A DNA stretch of 35,682 nucleotides, from NCBI GenBank assembly GCA_039934635.1, contig JBDTLT010000035.1, positions 1 through 35,682 on the forward strand, in the 5' to 3' direction. This DNA is from DATLFA01 sp039934635 (lineage in GTDB: Bacteria > Actinomycetota > Acidimicrobiia > Acidimicrobiales > WLNW01). Below, in pieces: positions 20,301 to 29,394 of the stretch. The translations under genes were made by a program, and so were the position numbers. Every line of letters starts with the position of its first letter. Position 1 is the first letter of the stretch. Under the pieces are notes generated by a model, which saw only the letters and a program-made list of their open reading frames with translations, was not told where the DNA came from and searched no databases.

Positions 20301-22837
20301 GCCCGATGGTGCTCGACGACGACGAACCGACGGTCGTTCAGGTGATCGTCGACCCGCGCTCGGGCGCGGCGGCGTCGATCTCGGTCTACAGCCGCAACGG
20401 CGCGCAGTGGATCCTCCACACGCGAGCGGCGGTGGGGCCCGCGTTCGCCGTGCGGTCGGCGGTCGACCTGGCAGAGATGCGCGCGCTCCGCCAGCGCGCA
20501 ACCAGGCAACTCGACACGTCCGAGGCGTCGGCGTTCCTGCGGACCGCCGGGGTCGTGGACGGCGAGGGTGCCAACCGCATCACTCGACTGTGGTGTTCCG
20601 ATGGTGCGTTGCTGGCCGAGCTTTCCGAACCCACCGGTGGCGATGCGACGATCGCGATGCTCGACGCCTGCCTGCAGGTGGCGTCCTTCGCCGCGTTCGT
20701 TGACCAAAGCGCGCCGCCACCGCCGATGAACGCGGCGTACGCGGGTCGGGTTCAGATCCACCAGCCGTGGACCCGGGGCGGGTGGTGCCTCGTTCGCACG
20801 CGCCCCGTCGAAGTCGGCGACCGGGCGGTGGTCGACGTCGAGCTGTTCGGTCCGACCGGTGAGATCCTCGCGACGATCGACGATCTGCGACTCCGGCCTG
20901 TCGAGCAGGTGGCCGATCGACCGGACGACTGGTTCTACGGTGTCGAGTGGCAGCCCGTCGCCGGGCCGGCCTCCACCCGCTCGCCGGCTGTCGCGAACTG
21001 GGTCATCGTGAGCGATGGTCGCGGCTACGGCGACGCGCTCGTAGCCGCGCTCGCGGCCGACGGTTCTACGCGTGCGATCGTCACGGCGGACGGTGACACG
21101 GCGTTCGCCGAAGAGTCGCTTGGTGAATTGTCGCTCGGTGACACGGTCGACATCGTCTACCTCCGCGGCCTCGACGCACCGGCGGTCGACGACGTGCGCG
21201 TAGGAGACCTCGAAGGCATCGAACGCCGCGCCTGCGGCGATCTCCTGGCGTTGGTCCACACGCTCACCCGGTCGAAGCGTCCGGCGCGGATTCACATCGT
21301 GACGAGCGGTGCGCAGCGGGTCGGCGCGGACGACGATGGTCAGACGGTGACGCAGGCACCGTTGTGGGGCCTCGGCCGAGCACTGGCCGAGGAGCTACCC
21401 GACATGTTCGGCAGCTTGATCGATCTCGATCCGCGCGCATCGCCGGAGCGTGCGGTGGAGGGACTCGTTCGCGAGATACGCGGGGCCGGTGCCGACGGCG
21501 AGGTGGCGTTGCGTGGCGATACCCGTTCGATCGCGCAACTCGTGCGGCGGGTACCACCCGCCGCGAGTGCGATGCACATCCGGCCGGATGCCACGTACTT
21601 GATCACGGGTGGCTTCGGCAGCCTCGGTGTCGAGGTCGCGCGTTGGCTCGTCGGCCAAGGCGCGCGCCGACTCATCCTCATGGGCCGCACGAAGCTTCCT
21701 CCGCGAGCGCAGTGGGGTGGGCTGGCACCCGATGGCGCGATCGGTCTGCGGGTGTCCGTCATCCGTCAGTTGGAGTCGCTCGGGGCGGCCGTGCACGTCG
21801 CGTCCGTCGACGTGGGCGACGAGTCACAGCTGCGCGCGTACCTCGACGAATTCCGGACTGAAGGCTGGCCGGCAATTCGCGGCGTCGTACACACCGCGAC
21901 GGTGTTCACGAGCAGTCTGTTGGGCGACCTTGGCTGGGATTCGTTCTGGGAACAACTGCGCCCGAAGCTCGTCGGCGCGTGGGTGCTCGGCGAACTGCTG
22001 GAGGATCTCGACCATTTCGTCATGTACTCGTCGGTCGACGCAGTTCTGCCCCAGCCCGGCCTAGGTGCGTACATCGCGGCGAACGCATCCCTCGACGCGC
22101 TCGCGGGCCATCGCGCGGCGCGGGGCCAAGCCGCGCTGAGCGTCAACTGGGGATTCTGGTCCGGCACGGGGAGTGGGCTGCTGGGCGAAGCATGGCCGCG
22201 GGCCGTCGAGCAGATGGAAGCGCAAGGCCTTCACGGCTTTCGCGTCGATCAGGGTCTCGATGCCCTCGGGCGAATGGTCCACGGCAACGCGGCACAGGTG
22301 GTCTTCGTGCCGATCGATTGGGCCACGTACGACGCCGCTCGCACCGCGAGCCCGCTGGTCTCCCAACTGGTCGTCGATGCTCGAAGCTCCCGCAACGATC
22401 GTGCGGGTACCAGGCCGGTCGCGTCATTGCCCGAGCGGCTCGCGAGTGCCGCACCCGAAGATCGCCCGGAGATCGTCGAAGCAGTGCTGCGGCGCGTCGT
22501 TGCTCGCATCTTGACGATGCCCGAGTCGCAGATCGACGCGGCGCAGCCGCTCGGTGAACTCGGGCTCGATTCGCTGATGGGCGTCGAACTGCGCAATCGA
22601 CTCGAGGCGGAGCTCGGGCTCAGGCTCTCGGCCACATTGGCCTGGAACTACCCGACGGTGACCGACCTCGGCGCGCACCTGCTAGCGAAGCTCGGCTACG
22701 CGCTCGGGGCCTCCGAGACGGTGCATGACGCGCAGCCGCAGCACCCACCGACCTCGTTCGATCAGATGCTGTCCGACGCCGACGCCTTGGCCGACGACGA
22801 CGCGCTGCGCGAACTCATGCGAGGGACGAAGCGATGA
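17327..22837 (+). CDS. Type I PKS module 2: KS-AT-(inactive DH)-KR-ACP
   Basis: This 1836-residue PKS starts at GTG 17327, 7 bases after the previous stop. An N-terminal coiled docking helix (LRRALTSLKDLRAKLEAVE) precedes the KS (about 37-462; Cys209, His344, His384). AT (about 565-880) has GHSMGE with Ser655 and VASH at 755-758, as in module 1. A DH-sized domain (about 925-1200) follows, but the HxxxGxxxxP motif has Ile959 in place of the histidine (Gly963 and Pro968 are kept); a histidine at 957 is out of register. Asp1113 is retained. KR (about 1420-1670) has GGFGSLG, Ser1569, Tyr1582 and Asn1586, so it can probably reduce, but HTATVFTSS replaces the usual HAAGVLDD region and it fits neither the A nor the B fingerprint cleanly. 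ACP has Ser1749. The expected outcome is a beta-hydroxyl group. TTA codons occur at 17504 and 17918. Confidence 0.93.
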   Translation: MTNPAASDETTNQLRRALTSLKDLRAKLEAVEASRHEPVAIIGMGCRFPGAADPDRYWQLLRDGGDAIVETPAGRWGTAGLYDPDPEAPGRTATRWGGFLDQIDEFDASFFGISPREAAQMDPQQRLVLEVAWETFEDGGQSIERLAGTRTGVFIGVHSHSADYYLMQAGDPRHLDLYSATGTSHSVVSGRLSYLLDLRGPSLAIDTACSSSLVAVHLAVQSLRNGECTLALAGGVNVMIDPTFTIVASRMRMMSSVGRCQPFDARADGFVRSEGCGAVLLKRLSDAVADGDRVLAVINGSAVNQDGKSNGLTAPNSLSQQAVIAEALRDAGLSPDRIGMIEAHGTGTPLGDPIEVEALSAVFAGVGHRDHRCLLGAAKANVGHLEGAAGIAGVLKAVLALRHNEVPPLVHFETLNPHISLRDTPFVIPTSVQPWPASSSPRHAGVSSFGWSGTNAHVIIGEAPSESAHPPADDEAGYILAVSARSAPARLALAAAYRSMLESQTDVSLRDICATASLRRSHHEHRLAVVGRSRRDLIAGLDAFMAGDEHPAVVVGDASNTRRELVFVFPGQGSQWPGMARQLLATEPAFRDAIARCERAFAPYVEWSLTGQLQADQSRLDEIDVIQPVLFAIQVGLAALWHSWGVEPNAVVGHSMGEVAAAHVAGIVSLDDGARIICRRSQLLRRISGQGAMAVVDLSIDEARRAIEGHERQLAIAANNGPSSTVLSGDPDALDDVLARLERADVFCRRINVDVASHSPQVDALHDDLVSVLAGVRPRSAVFPLFSTVTERFVDGQELDAQYWAANVRRPVLFSGAVRQLLDGGHGRFVELSAHPVLLGAIADTMERSGHRAARVASMKRDTDEPLTMLVALGALYVDGYAVDWRNVYRGAHRPVALPSYPWQRARHWIDAVTTPGLSHRGAPQHPLLGWRHDAADDTAPQVWENSFDARDAPQLHQIRIDGALTLPDASHLGFALAASQLQSLEDVRFDSPMVLDDDEPTVVQVIVDPRSGAAASISVYSRNGAQWILHTRAAVGPAFAVRSAVDLAEMRALRQRATRQLDTSEASAFLRTAGVVDGEGANRITRLWCSDGALLAELSEPTGGDATIAMLDACLQVASFAAFVDQSAPPPPMNAAYAGRVQIHQPWTRGGWCLVRTRPVEVGDRAVVDVELFGPTGEILATIDDLRLRPVEQVADRPDDWFYGVEWQPVAGPASTRSPAVANWVIVSDGRGYGDALVAALAADGSTRAIVTADGDTAFAEESLGELSLGDTVDIVYLRGLDAPAVDDVRVGDLEGIERRACGDLLALVHTLTRSKRPARIHIVTSGAQRVGADDDGQTVTQAPLWGLGRALAEELPDMFGSLIDLDPRASPERAVEGLVREIRGAGADGEVALRGDTRSIAQLVRRVPPAASAMHIRPDATYLITGGFGSLGVEVARWLVGQGARRLILMGRTKLPPRAQWGGLAPDGAIGLRVSVIRQLESLGAAVHVASVDVGDESQLRAYLDEFRTEGWPAIRGVVHTATVFTSSLLGDLGWDSFWEQLRPKLVGAWVLGELLEDLDHFVMYSSVDAVLPQPGLGAYIAANASLDALAGHRAARGQAALSVNWGFWSGTGSGLLGEAWPRAVEQMEAQGLHGFRVDQGLDALGRMVHGNAAQVVFVPIDWATYDAARTASPLVSQLVVDARSSRNDRAGTRPVASLPERLASAAPEDRPEIVEAVLRRVVARILTMPESQIDAAQPLGELGLDSLMGVELRNRLEAELGLRLSATLAWNYPTVTDLGAHLLAKLGYALGASETVHDAQPQHPPTSFDQMLSDADALADDDALRELMRGTKR

Positions 22838-25800
22838 GCGGCACACAGCGGAGGGACGAAGAAAAGAGCGGCACACCGCGCACGGCTGCGTTGTCCTCGG
22901 TCAAGTTGGCGTTGCTCGCCCAGCAGGTTCGGGGGCAGATCGACGGCGGCGACATTCTGGCCGCGGAACCGATCGCAATCATCGGTATTGGTTGTCGCTT
23001 CCCGGGTGGTGCGGACAGCCCGGCAGCATTCTGGAGACTCTTGGCGAACGGGATCGATGCCGTCGGCGAGGTACCGGCCGACCGCTGGGACGCCGACGCT
23101 CTCTACGACCCTGATCCCTACGCGCCGGGCACGACGAATTCGCGATGGGGCGGCTTCCTCGAGGGCATCGACCAGTTCGACGCGGCGTATTTCGCGATCT
23201 CGCCGCGAGAAGCGGCGCGCATGGACCCGCAGCAACGTCTGGTGTTGGAGGTGGCGATCGAGGCGTTCGAGCGAGCGGGGCAGTCCCGCGAGCGAATCGC
23301 GGGCAGCCTCACCGGCGTGTTCATCGCGGCGACGCGGGTGGACTACAGCGACCGCCAGTACGGAAGCCTTCCGGACATCGACGCACACACGGTCACCGGT
23401 ACTACGCACTGCATCATCGCGAATCGCGTCTCGTATCTGCTCGATCTGCACGGACCGAGCATGGCGATCGACACCGCGTGCTCCTCCTCCCTCGTCGCCA
23501 TCCACACGGCGTGTCAGAGTCTGCGCAATCGCGACAGCGACATGGCCATCGCCGGCGGCGTGAACGTCATCCTGTCGCCCGAGCCCGGTCTGGCGATGGC
23601 GAAATGGGGCGTGATGTCGCCCGCAGGACGCTGCAAAACCTTCGATGCGAGTGCCGACGGGTTCGTGAGCAGCGAAGGGTGTGGGCTCATCGTTCTCAAG
23701 CGGTTGTCCGATGCGATCGCCGACGGTGACCCCGTGCTCGCGGTCGTCCGGGGCTCGGCGGTGAACCAGGACGGCCGATCGACCGCCATGAGCGCCCCCA
23801 ACGGTTTGGCCCAGCAGGCTGTCGTGCGCCGTGCATTGCACAACGGGCAGGTGTTGCCCGAGCAGATCAGCCACATCGAGGCGCACGGCACCGGCACCGC
23901 GCTCGGCGACCCGATCGAGGTCGAAGCTCTGGCGGAAGTGGTCGGCTCACGGTTCGCCGGTGCGCCGCCGGTCGCGCTCACCTCGTTGAAGACCAACATC
24001 GGCCACCTCGAAGCGGCGGCGGGTGTCGCCGGGCTGATCAAGGTGGTCCTGTCCCTGCAGCACGAGGCGATTCCGCCCCATCTGCACTTCACCGCCCTGA
24101 ATCCGCACATCTCCCTCGACGAGACTCGGTTCTTCATCCCCACCGAATCGCATCCCTGGCCCGCCGGCTCGATGCGCCGGCTTGCCGGCATCAGTGCGTT
24201 CGGCTTCGGGGGGACCAACGCCCACGTCGTCGTCGAAGAAGCACCTCGCCTGCCGCGGTCCGAACCGAGCGATGGCCCGTTCGTGCTCCCGCTGTCGGCC
24301 CAGAACGCGGACGCGCTGCGAGCCACCGCTGCACGTTTCGCGCACCACCTCGCGACGGTCGACGGCGAGGCGTTGCCCGACGTGTGCTACACCGCCGGTG
24401 CGCGCCGCACGCATCACGACGAGCGACTTGCGGTTGTCGGCTCGAACCGAGACGAACTCGTCGAGCGGTTGCGCACGTTTGCGGCCGGCGAAGCGCGCCC
24501 CGGCACGGCGATCGGCCGGCGCGACCCCGGCCAGGCGCGGCGGCTCGCGTTCGTGTTCTCCGGTCAAGGTCCACAGTGGTGGGGGATGGGCCGCGAGTTG
24601 TTGGCGCACGAGCCCGTGTTCCACGCCGCCGTCGAGCGCTGCGATGAGCTGCTTCGGGCCTACGTCGATTGGTCGTTGCTCGACGAACTCGCGCGACCCG
24701 AAGCCGACTCGCGGCTCGACCAGACCGAGGTGGCACAACCCGCGCTGTTCGCCCTGCAGATCGGTCTCGCCGCGCTGTGGGGATCGTGGGGCGTCATTCC
24801 CCACACCGTGGTCGGCCACAGCGTCGGCGAGATCGCCGCGGCGTACGTGGCCGGTGCGCTCACTCTGGACGATGCGATCCGTGTCGTTGCCCATCGCAGC
24901 CGCCTCATGCAGGCGTCGACGGGAAACGGGGCCATGGCGTCGGTACAGTTGCCCGTCGCGAGCGTCGAAGAACTGATCGCACCGTATGGCGACCGGCTCT
25001 GCGTCGCGGCGATCAACGCTCCCGCGGCGACGGTCATCTCGGGCGAGCCCGCCGCGATGGATGACGCGGTCGACGCGCTCACGGCGACCGGCGCGATCGT
25101 TCGTCGGTTGCCGGTCAACTACGCGTTCCACAGCCCTCAGATGGCGCCCTACGCCGGTGAGCTGGCTGCGGCACTCGCCGGGCTCGAAGCGCGGCGAGCC
25201 CCGAAGGTGCGCTTCGCTTCGTCGGTTGTCGGAGCAATCGTCGATACAGCCGAGCTCGGCACGGACTACTGGGCCAGGAACATGCGCGATCCGGTGCGCT
25301 TCGCCGACGCGATCTGCGCCGCGGCGGAGTCGGGCTGCAACGCGTTCCTGGAGGTCGGCCCGCATCCGGTGCTCGGCGCAGCAGTGCTCGAAACACTGAC
25401 CGCCGGCGGCCGCGACGGTGTCGTCACGACGTCGCTGCGCCGCGGTCGTCCCGAACGCGAAACCATGCTCGGCGCGGTCGCGGATCTCTACGCCATGGGC
25501 GTCGCCCTCGACTGGACCCGCGGATTCGCGCCGCAGGGCCGCGTCGTCGATCTCCCGACGTATCCCTGGCAACGCCGGCGACACTGGTTCGACGCAGGGG
25601 ATCGGGTTGCGCCACCCCGACGCGCGATCGACCAGGAGTATCTGCCGCCCGCCTCTCCGCTCAAAGGGCCGCTCGGGCCCGGGCACCCACTGCTCGGCCA
25701 TCGCGTACGGTCGGCGGCGATCGCGGGCTCCGTCTTCGAGTCAGCACTACGGGCTACCGAACCCGCGTTCCTCGCCGACCACCGCTACCACGACGTGGCG

Positions 25801-28800
25801 CTCATGTCGGCGACGGCCTACCTCGAGTTGGCGTTGGCCGCATTTGCCGCCGCGGCGGGTACCGCGCCGCGACAGGTGCGCGACATCGAGATCGTCGCCG
25901 GCCTGGCGCTGGATGCGGACATCGAAAAGACGGTGCAGGTGCACATTCAGCCGCGGGCGGGCGGCGCAACCTTCTCCGCTTTCAGTCTGCACGGCGATGA
26001 CGAATGGACGCTGCATGCCAGTGGCGACGTGTCGGCCATCCCCGCCCCACCGCCGCCGCGGTTCGACGTCGCCTCGATCCAGCGGCGGTGCGCCACCATC
26101 GTCGCGGGCGAGGACTTGTACGAAGACCTTGCGCGGCGGGGAATGAACTTTGGGCCGATGCACCGGGGTGTCGAGCGCGTGTGGGTCGGCGACGGTGAGG
26201 CACTGGGTCGAGTCGCCATGCCGGCGTCGATTCGGGGTGACCGACTTCGGTTCGGCTTTCATCCCGCGCTCCTCGACGCGGCGCTGCACTCGCTCAACAC
26301 CCTGCTGCCCACGGACGGCTTCGTCTATCTGCCCGTCGCCATCTCGTCGTTCCGCGTACACCAGGCGCCCGATGAGGTGCTGTGGTCGCACGTTCGCTCG
26401 ACCGGTGAACGGGGAGGCGAGAGCATCAGCGTCGACATCACGATCGCCACCGAGGGCGGTGCTCCCGTCGCGGAGCTTCTCGGATTTCGACTTCGTCGGA
26501 CCAACGCCGACGCGCTGCGCAAGGTGCTCGGCCAGAGCCACGAACGCATCGTCGACGACGACGTGCTCTACGAAGTCGACTGGCAGCCGCTCTCGTCACC
26601 GGCCGACGCTCCCGTCGGGGCGACGTCGCCGACTGGCCCCTGGCTCATCATCGATGATCGGGCGGCCGTCGGCACCCGCCTGGCCCGCGCGCTCGAGAGC
26701 AGTGGTGCTCGCTGCATCGTGGTGCCTCCTGAACTCGACGTCACCAACGCGGCCCTCGCCGCATTACTGCAAGAGACCGAGGCGCGCGAGGTCGTCTACG
26801 CGCGCGGTCTCGACGCGGTGCCCCTGCAGCCGGGCGCCGCCGTCGTCGGCGATCAGCACCGTCCTCTCGGCGGTGCGCTCGCTGCCGCCCAGGCGGTGCT
26901 CGCGGTCCCCGCGCGGTTGTGGTTGCTGACCCGTGGCGCGCAGGCGGTGGGCGGCGCACCGACCGCGCCGGAACAAGCCACGCTGCTGGGCCTCGGCGCC
27001 GCGATCGCGGTCGAGCATCCGGAGCTGCGATGCATACGGATCGATCTCGAGCCGGGCCTCGATCCCGATGCTGCAGTGTGCGATCTCCTCCGTGTCGTGT
27101 CGGCTCCGGGAGCGGAGAACCAGATCGCGCTCAGGGGCGGCGAGCAGTTCGCGCCGCGACTCGGGCGGTGTCGAGCACCCATCGGCGCGTCGCTCGCCGA
27201 GCGGGGAGACCGTCGGCTTGTGTCGGGTGGCCCGGGCATTCTCGACACCCTCGAACTGGCACCACTCGTGCGCGTGGCGCCGAAGGCGGGCGAGGTCGAG
27301 ATCCGGGTCCATGTCACAGGACTGAACTTTCGCGATGTGCTCATCGCCCTCGACCTGTACCCCGAGGTGGTGGACACCTTCGGCGAGGAGTGCAGCGGCG
27401 AGATCGTGCGGGTCGGTCCCGACGTCCGCGGCCTCGTACCCGGCGATCGTGTGCTCGCCATGGGATCAGGCTCGTTCGCGAGTTATGTGACGACCAACGC
27501 CGATCTGGCGATACGCCTGCCCGAGACCATGTCCTTCGAAGCAGCGGCCACCATTCCGATCACGTTTCTCACCGCGCACTACGCGCTCGAGAAAGTCGGA
27601 CGACTCACGGCGGGCGAGCGCGTCCTCATCCATGCCGCGGCCGGTGGCGTGGGCATGGCCGCAGTGCAGATCGCGCAGCGGCTCGGCGCCGAGGTGTACG
27701 CAACGGCGGGCAGCGATCACAAGCGCGATCTGTTGCGGTCGCTCGGGGTGCGCCATGTCTTCGATTCACGCTCATTGGACTTCGCGGACGGCGTGATGGC
27801 CGCCACCGACGGGCGCGGTGTCGACGTCGTGTTGAACTCACTGAGTGGCGACTTCATCGCGCGCACGTTGGACGTTCTGGCACCCGGCGGACGCTTCCTC
27901 GAGATCGGCAAGCGAGAAATCTGGAGTGCCACGCAGGTCGCGGCAGCGCGGGGCGACGTCGACTACGCCATCGTCTTCCTCGGTGACGTGTCGATCGGTG
28001 ATCCTCCGGCCATCCAGTCGATGCTCGTCGAGTTGATGCGACGCTTCGCTGCCGGTGAGTTGACGCCGCTGCCCCGCAGCACCTTCGGGCTCGACGATGT
28101 CGTGGGCGCATTCCGCTTGATGGCTCAAGCGCGCCACGTGGGCAAGGTGGTGGTCACTCAGCCGGTGACGCGCGAGGCGTCCCCGGTAGGTGCCGATGGC
28201 ACCTACCTCATCACTGGTGGTCTCGGCGGCATCGGTCTGCTCGTGGCCCGACGGCTCGTCGAGCGCGGCGTGCGCTCGTTGGCGTTGGTCGGTCGACGGG
28301 CTCCCGACGCCCTCGCTCGCGAAGCCATCGACTCGATGCGCTCCGTGGGCGTCGAGGTGCGCTGCATCCAAGCGGATGTCGCGGTCGAGCGCGACGTCGA
28401 GCACACGCTCGACGACATCGCCCGGCACCTCGCGCCGCTTCGGGGCATCATCCACGCCGCCGGGGTAAATGACGATGCGACGCTCGCGGAGCAGTCGTGG
28501 CCGCATTTCGAACACGTTCTCGCGCCCAAGCTGGCGGGCGGCTGGCATCTGCACAACCTCAGCCGCGACCTGCCGCTCGACGCGTTCGTACTGTTCTCGT
28601 CGGCCGCGGGCGTGCTCGGCGCCGCGGGACAAGCCAACTACGCGGCCGCCAACGCGTTCCTCGACGCGCTCGCTATGGCCCGACGGGCAGGCGGCGCACC
28701 GGGGCTCAGCATCAGCTGGGGACCGTGGGACCGCGTCGGCATGACCGCGCCGCTCGATCACGCGAACGAGGAACGGATGCGCCGTCAGGGCTATCAGCCG

Positions 28801-29394
28801 ATGACAGCCGACCGGGCCCTCGACGCGTTCGAACGCGCGCGGTGTCTGGACACCGCGCACGTGGTCGCGATCTCCTTCGATCGCAGCCTGCTCGACGCGC
28901 GCCCGATCCTGTCGGCCATTCGCCGGCCGGTATCGGCCGCGGCCGGCACCCCCGACCGCGATCTTCTCGCGACGTGGTTGGCCTCACCGCCGGGGTTGCG
29001 GCGCGCCGCGATCCTGGCCTTCGTACGAGAGGAGGCCGCGAAGGTCCTCGGACTGGCGTCGGGCACGCCGGTGCCACCACGTCAACCCTTCTCGGAGCTC
29101 GGCCTCGATTCGCTCATGGCGGTGGAACTGCGCAACGCGGTCGGCGCGGCGCTGGCCCGCTCGTTGCCGGCGACGCTGCTGTTCGACTACCCGACCAGCG
29201 ACGCGCTGGTGGACTACCTCGTCGCAATCTTGCCCGAACTCGGCGAGCCGCCCGAGGTCGCGCCGCGCCCGAGCCGCGCAGTGGAACCGAGCCCGGCCGA
29301 CACCGCCGGGTACGAAGACGTCGCGGCGTTGTCCGAGGCGGAGGCGGAAGCCCTGTTGCTGGCCGAGCTCGGCGGATCGGAGGTGACCTCGTGA
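22834..29394 (+). CDS. Type I PKS module 3: KS-AT-DH-ER-KR-ACP, malonyl-type AT
   Basis: This is a 2186-residue PKS whose ATG overlaps the previous stop as ATGA. A helical N-terminus (VKLALLAQQVRGQI) leads to the KS (about 45-470; Cys216, His351, His391). AT (about 570-885) has GHSVGE with Ser663 and YAFH at 763-766, the malonyl-CoA type, unlike modules 1 and 2. DH (about 950-1230) keeps His983, Asp1148 and His1152, but the motif reads HxxxDxxxxS, with Asp987 and Ser992 replacing glycine and proline; activity is uncertain. ER (about 1460-1775) has AGGVG from 1603 and Tyr1509. KR (about 1785-2015) has GGLGGIG, Ser1923, Tyr1936, Asn1940 and a GVNDD motif, B-type. ACP has Ser2093. The tail (LSEAEAEALLLAELGG) matches C-terminal docking domains that pair with the next protein's LSPMKRAILEIRDL helix. 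A TTA codon lies at 26764. Confidence 0.95.
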   Translation: MSGTQRRDEEKSGTPRTAALSSVKLALLAQQVRGQIDGGDILAAEPIAIIGIGCRFPGGADSPAAFWRLLANGIDAVGEVPADRWDADALYDPDPYAPGTTNSRWGGFLEGIDQFDAAYFAISPREAARMDPQQRLVLEVAIEAFERAGQSRERIAGSLTGVFIAATRVDYSDRQYGSLPDIDAHTVTGTTHCIIANRVSYLLDLHGPSMAIDTACSSSLVAIHTACQSLRNRDSDMAIAGGVNVILSPEPGLAMAKWGVMSPAGRCKTFDASADGFVSSEGCGLIVLKRLSDAIADGDPVLAVVRGSAVNQDGRSTAMSAPNGLAQQAVVRRALHNGQVLPEQISHIEAHGTGTALGDPIEVEALAEVVGSRFAGAPPVALTSLKTNIGHLEAAAGVAGLIKVVLSLQHEAIPPHLHFTALNPHISLDETRFFIPTESHPWPAGSMRRLAGISAFGFGGTNAHVVVEEAPRLPRSEPSDGPFVLPLSAQNADALRATAARFAHHLATVDGEALPDVCYTAGARRTHHDERLAVVGSNRDELVERLRTFAAGEARPGTAIGRRDPGQARRLAFVFSGQGPQWWGMGRELLAHEPVFHAAVERCDELLRAYVDWSLLDELARPEADSRLDQTEVAQPALFALQIGLAALWGSWGVIPHTVVGHSVGEIAAAYVAGALTLDDAIRVVAHRSRLMQASTGNGAMASVQLPVASVEELIAPYGDRLCVAAINAPAATVISGEPAAMDDAVDALTATGAIVRRLPVNYAFHSPQMAPYAGELAAALAGLEARRAPKVRFASSVVGAIVDTAELGTDYWARNMRDPVRFADAICAAAESGCNAFLEVGPHPVLGAAVLETLTAGGRDGVVTTSLRRGRPERETMLGAVADLYAMGVALDWTRGFAPQGRVVDLPTYPWQRRRHWFDAGDRVAPPRRAIDQEYLPPASPLKGPLGPGHPLLGHRVRSAAIAGSVFESALRATEPAFLADHRYHDVALMSATAYLELALAAFAAAAGTAPRQVRDIEIVAGLALDADIEKTVQVHIQPRAGGATFSAFSLHGDDEWTLHASGDVSAIPAPPPPRFDVASIQRRCATIVAGEDLYEDLARRGMNFGPMHRGVERVWVGDGEALGRVAMPASIRGDRLRFGFHPALLDAALHSLNTLLPTDGFVYLPVAISSFRVHQAPDEVLWSHVRSTGERGGESISVDITIATEGGAPVAELLGFRLRRTNADALRKVLGQSHERIVDDDVLYEVDWQPLSSPADAPVGATSPTGPWLIIDDRAAVGTRLARALESSGARCIVVPPELDVTNAALAALLQETEAREVVYARGLDAVPLQPGAAVVGDQHRPLGGALAAAQAVLAVPARLWLLTRGAQAVGGAPTAPEQATLLGLGAAIAVEHPELRCIRIDLEPGLDPDAAVCDLLRVVSAPGAENQIALRGGEQFAPRLGRCRAPIGASLAERGDRRLVSGGPGILDTLELAPLVRVAPKAGEVEIRVHVTGLNFRDVLIALDLYPEVVDTFGEECSGEIVRVGPDVRGLVPGDRVLAMGSGSFASYVTTNADLAIRLPETMSFEAAATIPITFLTAHYALEKVGRLTAGERVLIHAAAGGVGMAAVQIAQRLGAEVYATAGSDHKRDLLRSLGVRHVFDSRSLDFADGVMAATDGRGVDVVLNSLSGDFIARTLDVLAPGGRFLEIGKREIWSATQVAAARGDVDYAIVFLGDVSIGDPPAIQSMLVELMRRFAAGELTPLPRSTFGLDDVVGAFRLMAQARHVGKVVVTQPVTREASPVGADGTYLITGGLGGIGLLVARRLVERGVRSLALVGRRAPDALAREAIDSMRSVGVEVRCIQADVAVERDVEHTLDDIARHLAPLRGIIHAAGVNDDATLAEQSWPHFEHVLAPKLAGGWHLHNLSRDLPLDAFVLFSSAAGVLGAAGQANYAAANAFLDALAMARRAGGAPGLSISWGPWDRVGMTAPLDHANEERMRRQGYQPMTADRALDAFERARCLDTAHVVAISFDRSLLDARPILSAIRRPVSAAAGTPDRDLLATWLASPPGLRRAAILAFVREEAAKVLGLASGTPVPPRQPFSELGLDSLMAVELRNAVGAALARSLPATLLFDYPTSDALVDYLVAILPELGEPPEVAPRPSRAVEPSPADTAGYEDVAALSEAEAEALLLAELGGSEVTS
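29379..29386 (+). promoter_or_regulatory. Strong ribosome binding site fixing the module 4 start
   Basis: GGAGGTGA ends 4 bases before the GTG at 29391. It lies within the last codons of the module 3 gene and supports this start against any of the upstream in-frame starts. Confidence 0.7.

Noticed and set aside
19148..21295. Long open frame antisense to PKS module 2 (715 codons), and similar ones at 9258-10760, 11302-13017 and 23947-25701
   Set aside because: These are GC-driven open frames opposite strongly conserved PKS, PPTase and thioesterase genes. They show no recognisable domains and very biased composition.
28497..29390. Upstream in-frame extension of the module 4 PKS gene
   Set aside because: The extension translates to arginine-rich nonsense antiparallel in character to real PKS sequence, and it overlaps the KR and ACP of module 3. 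The GTG at 29391 has a strong ribosome site and a proper docking helix.
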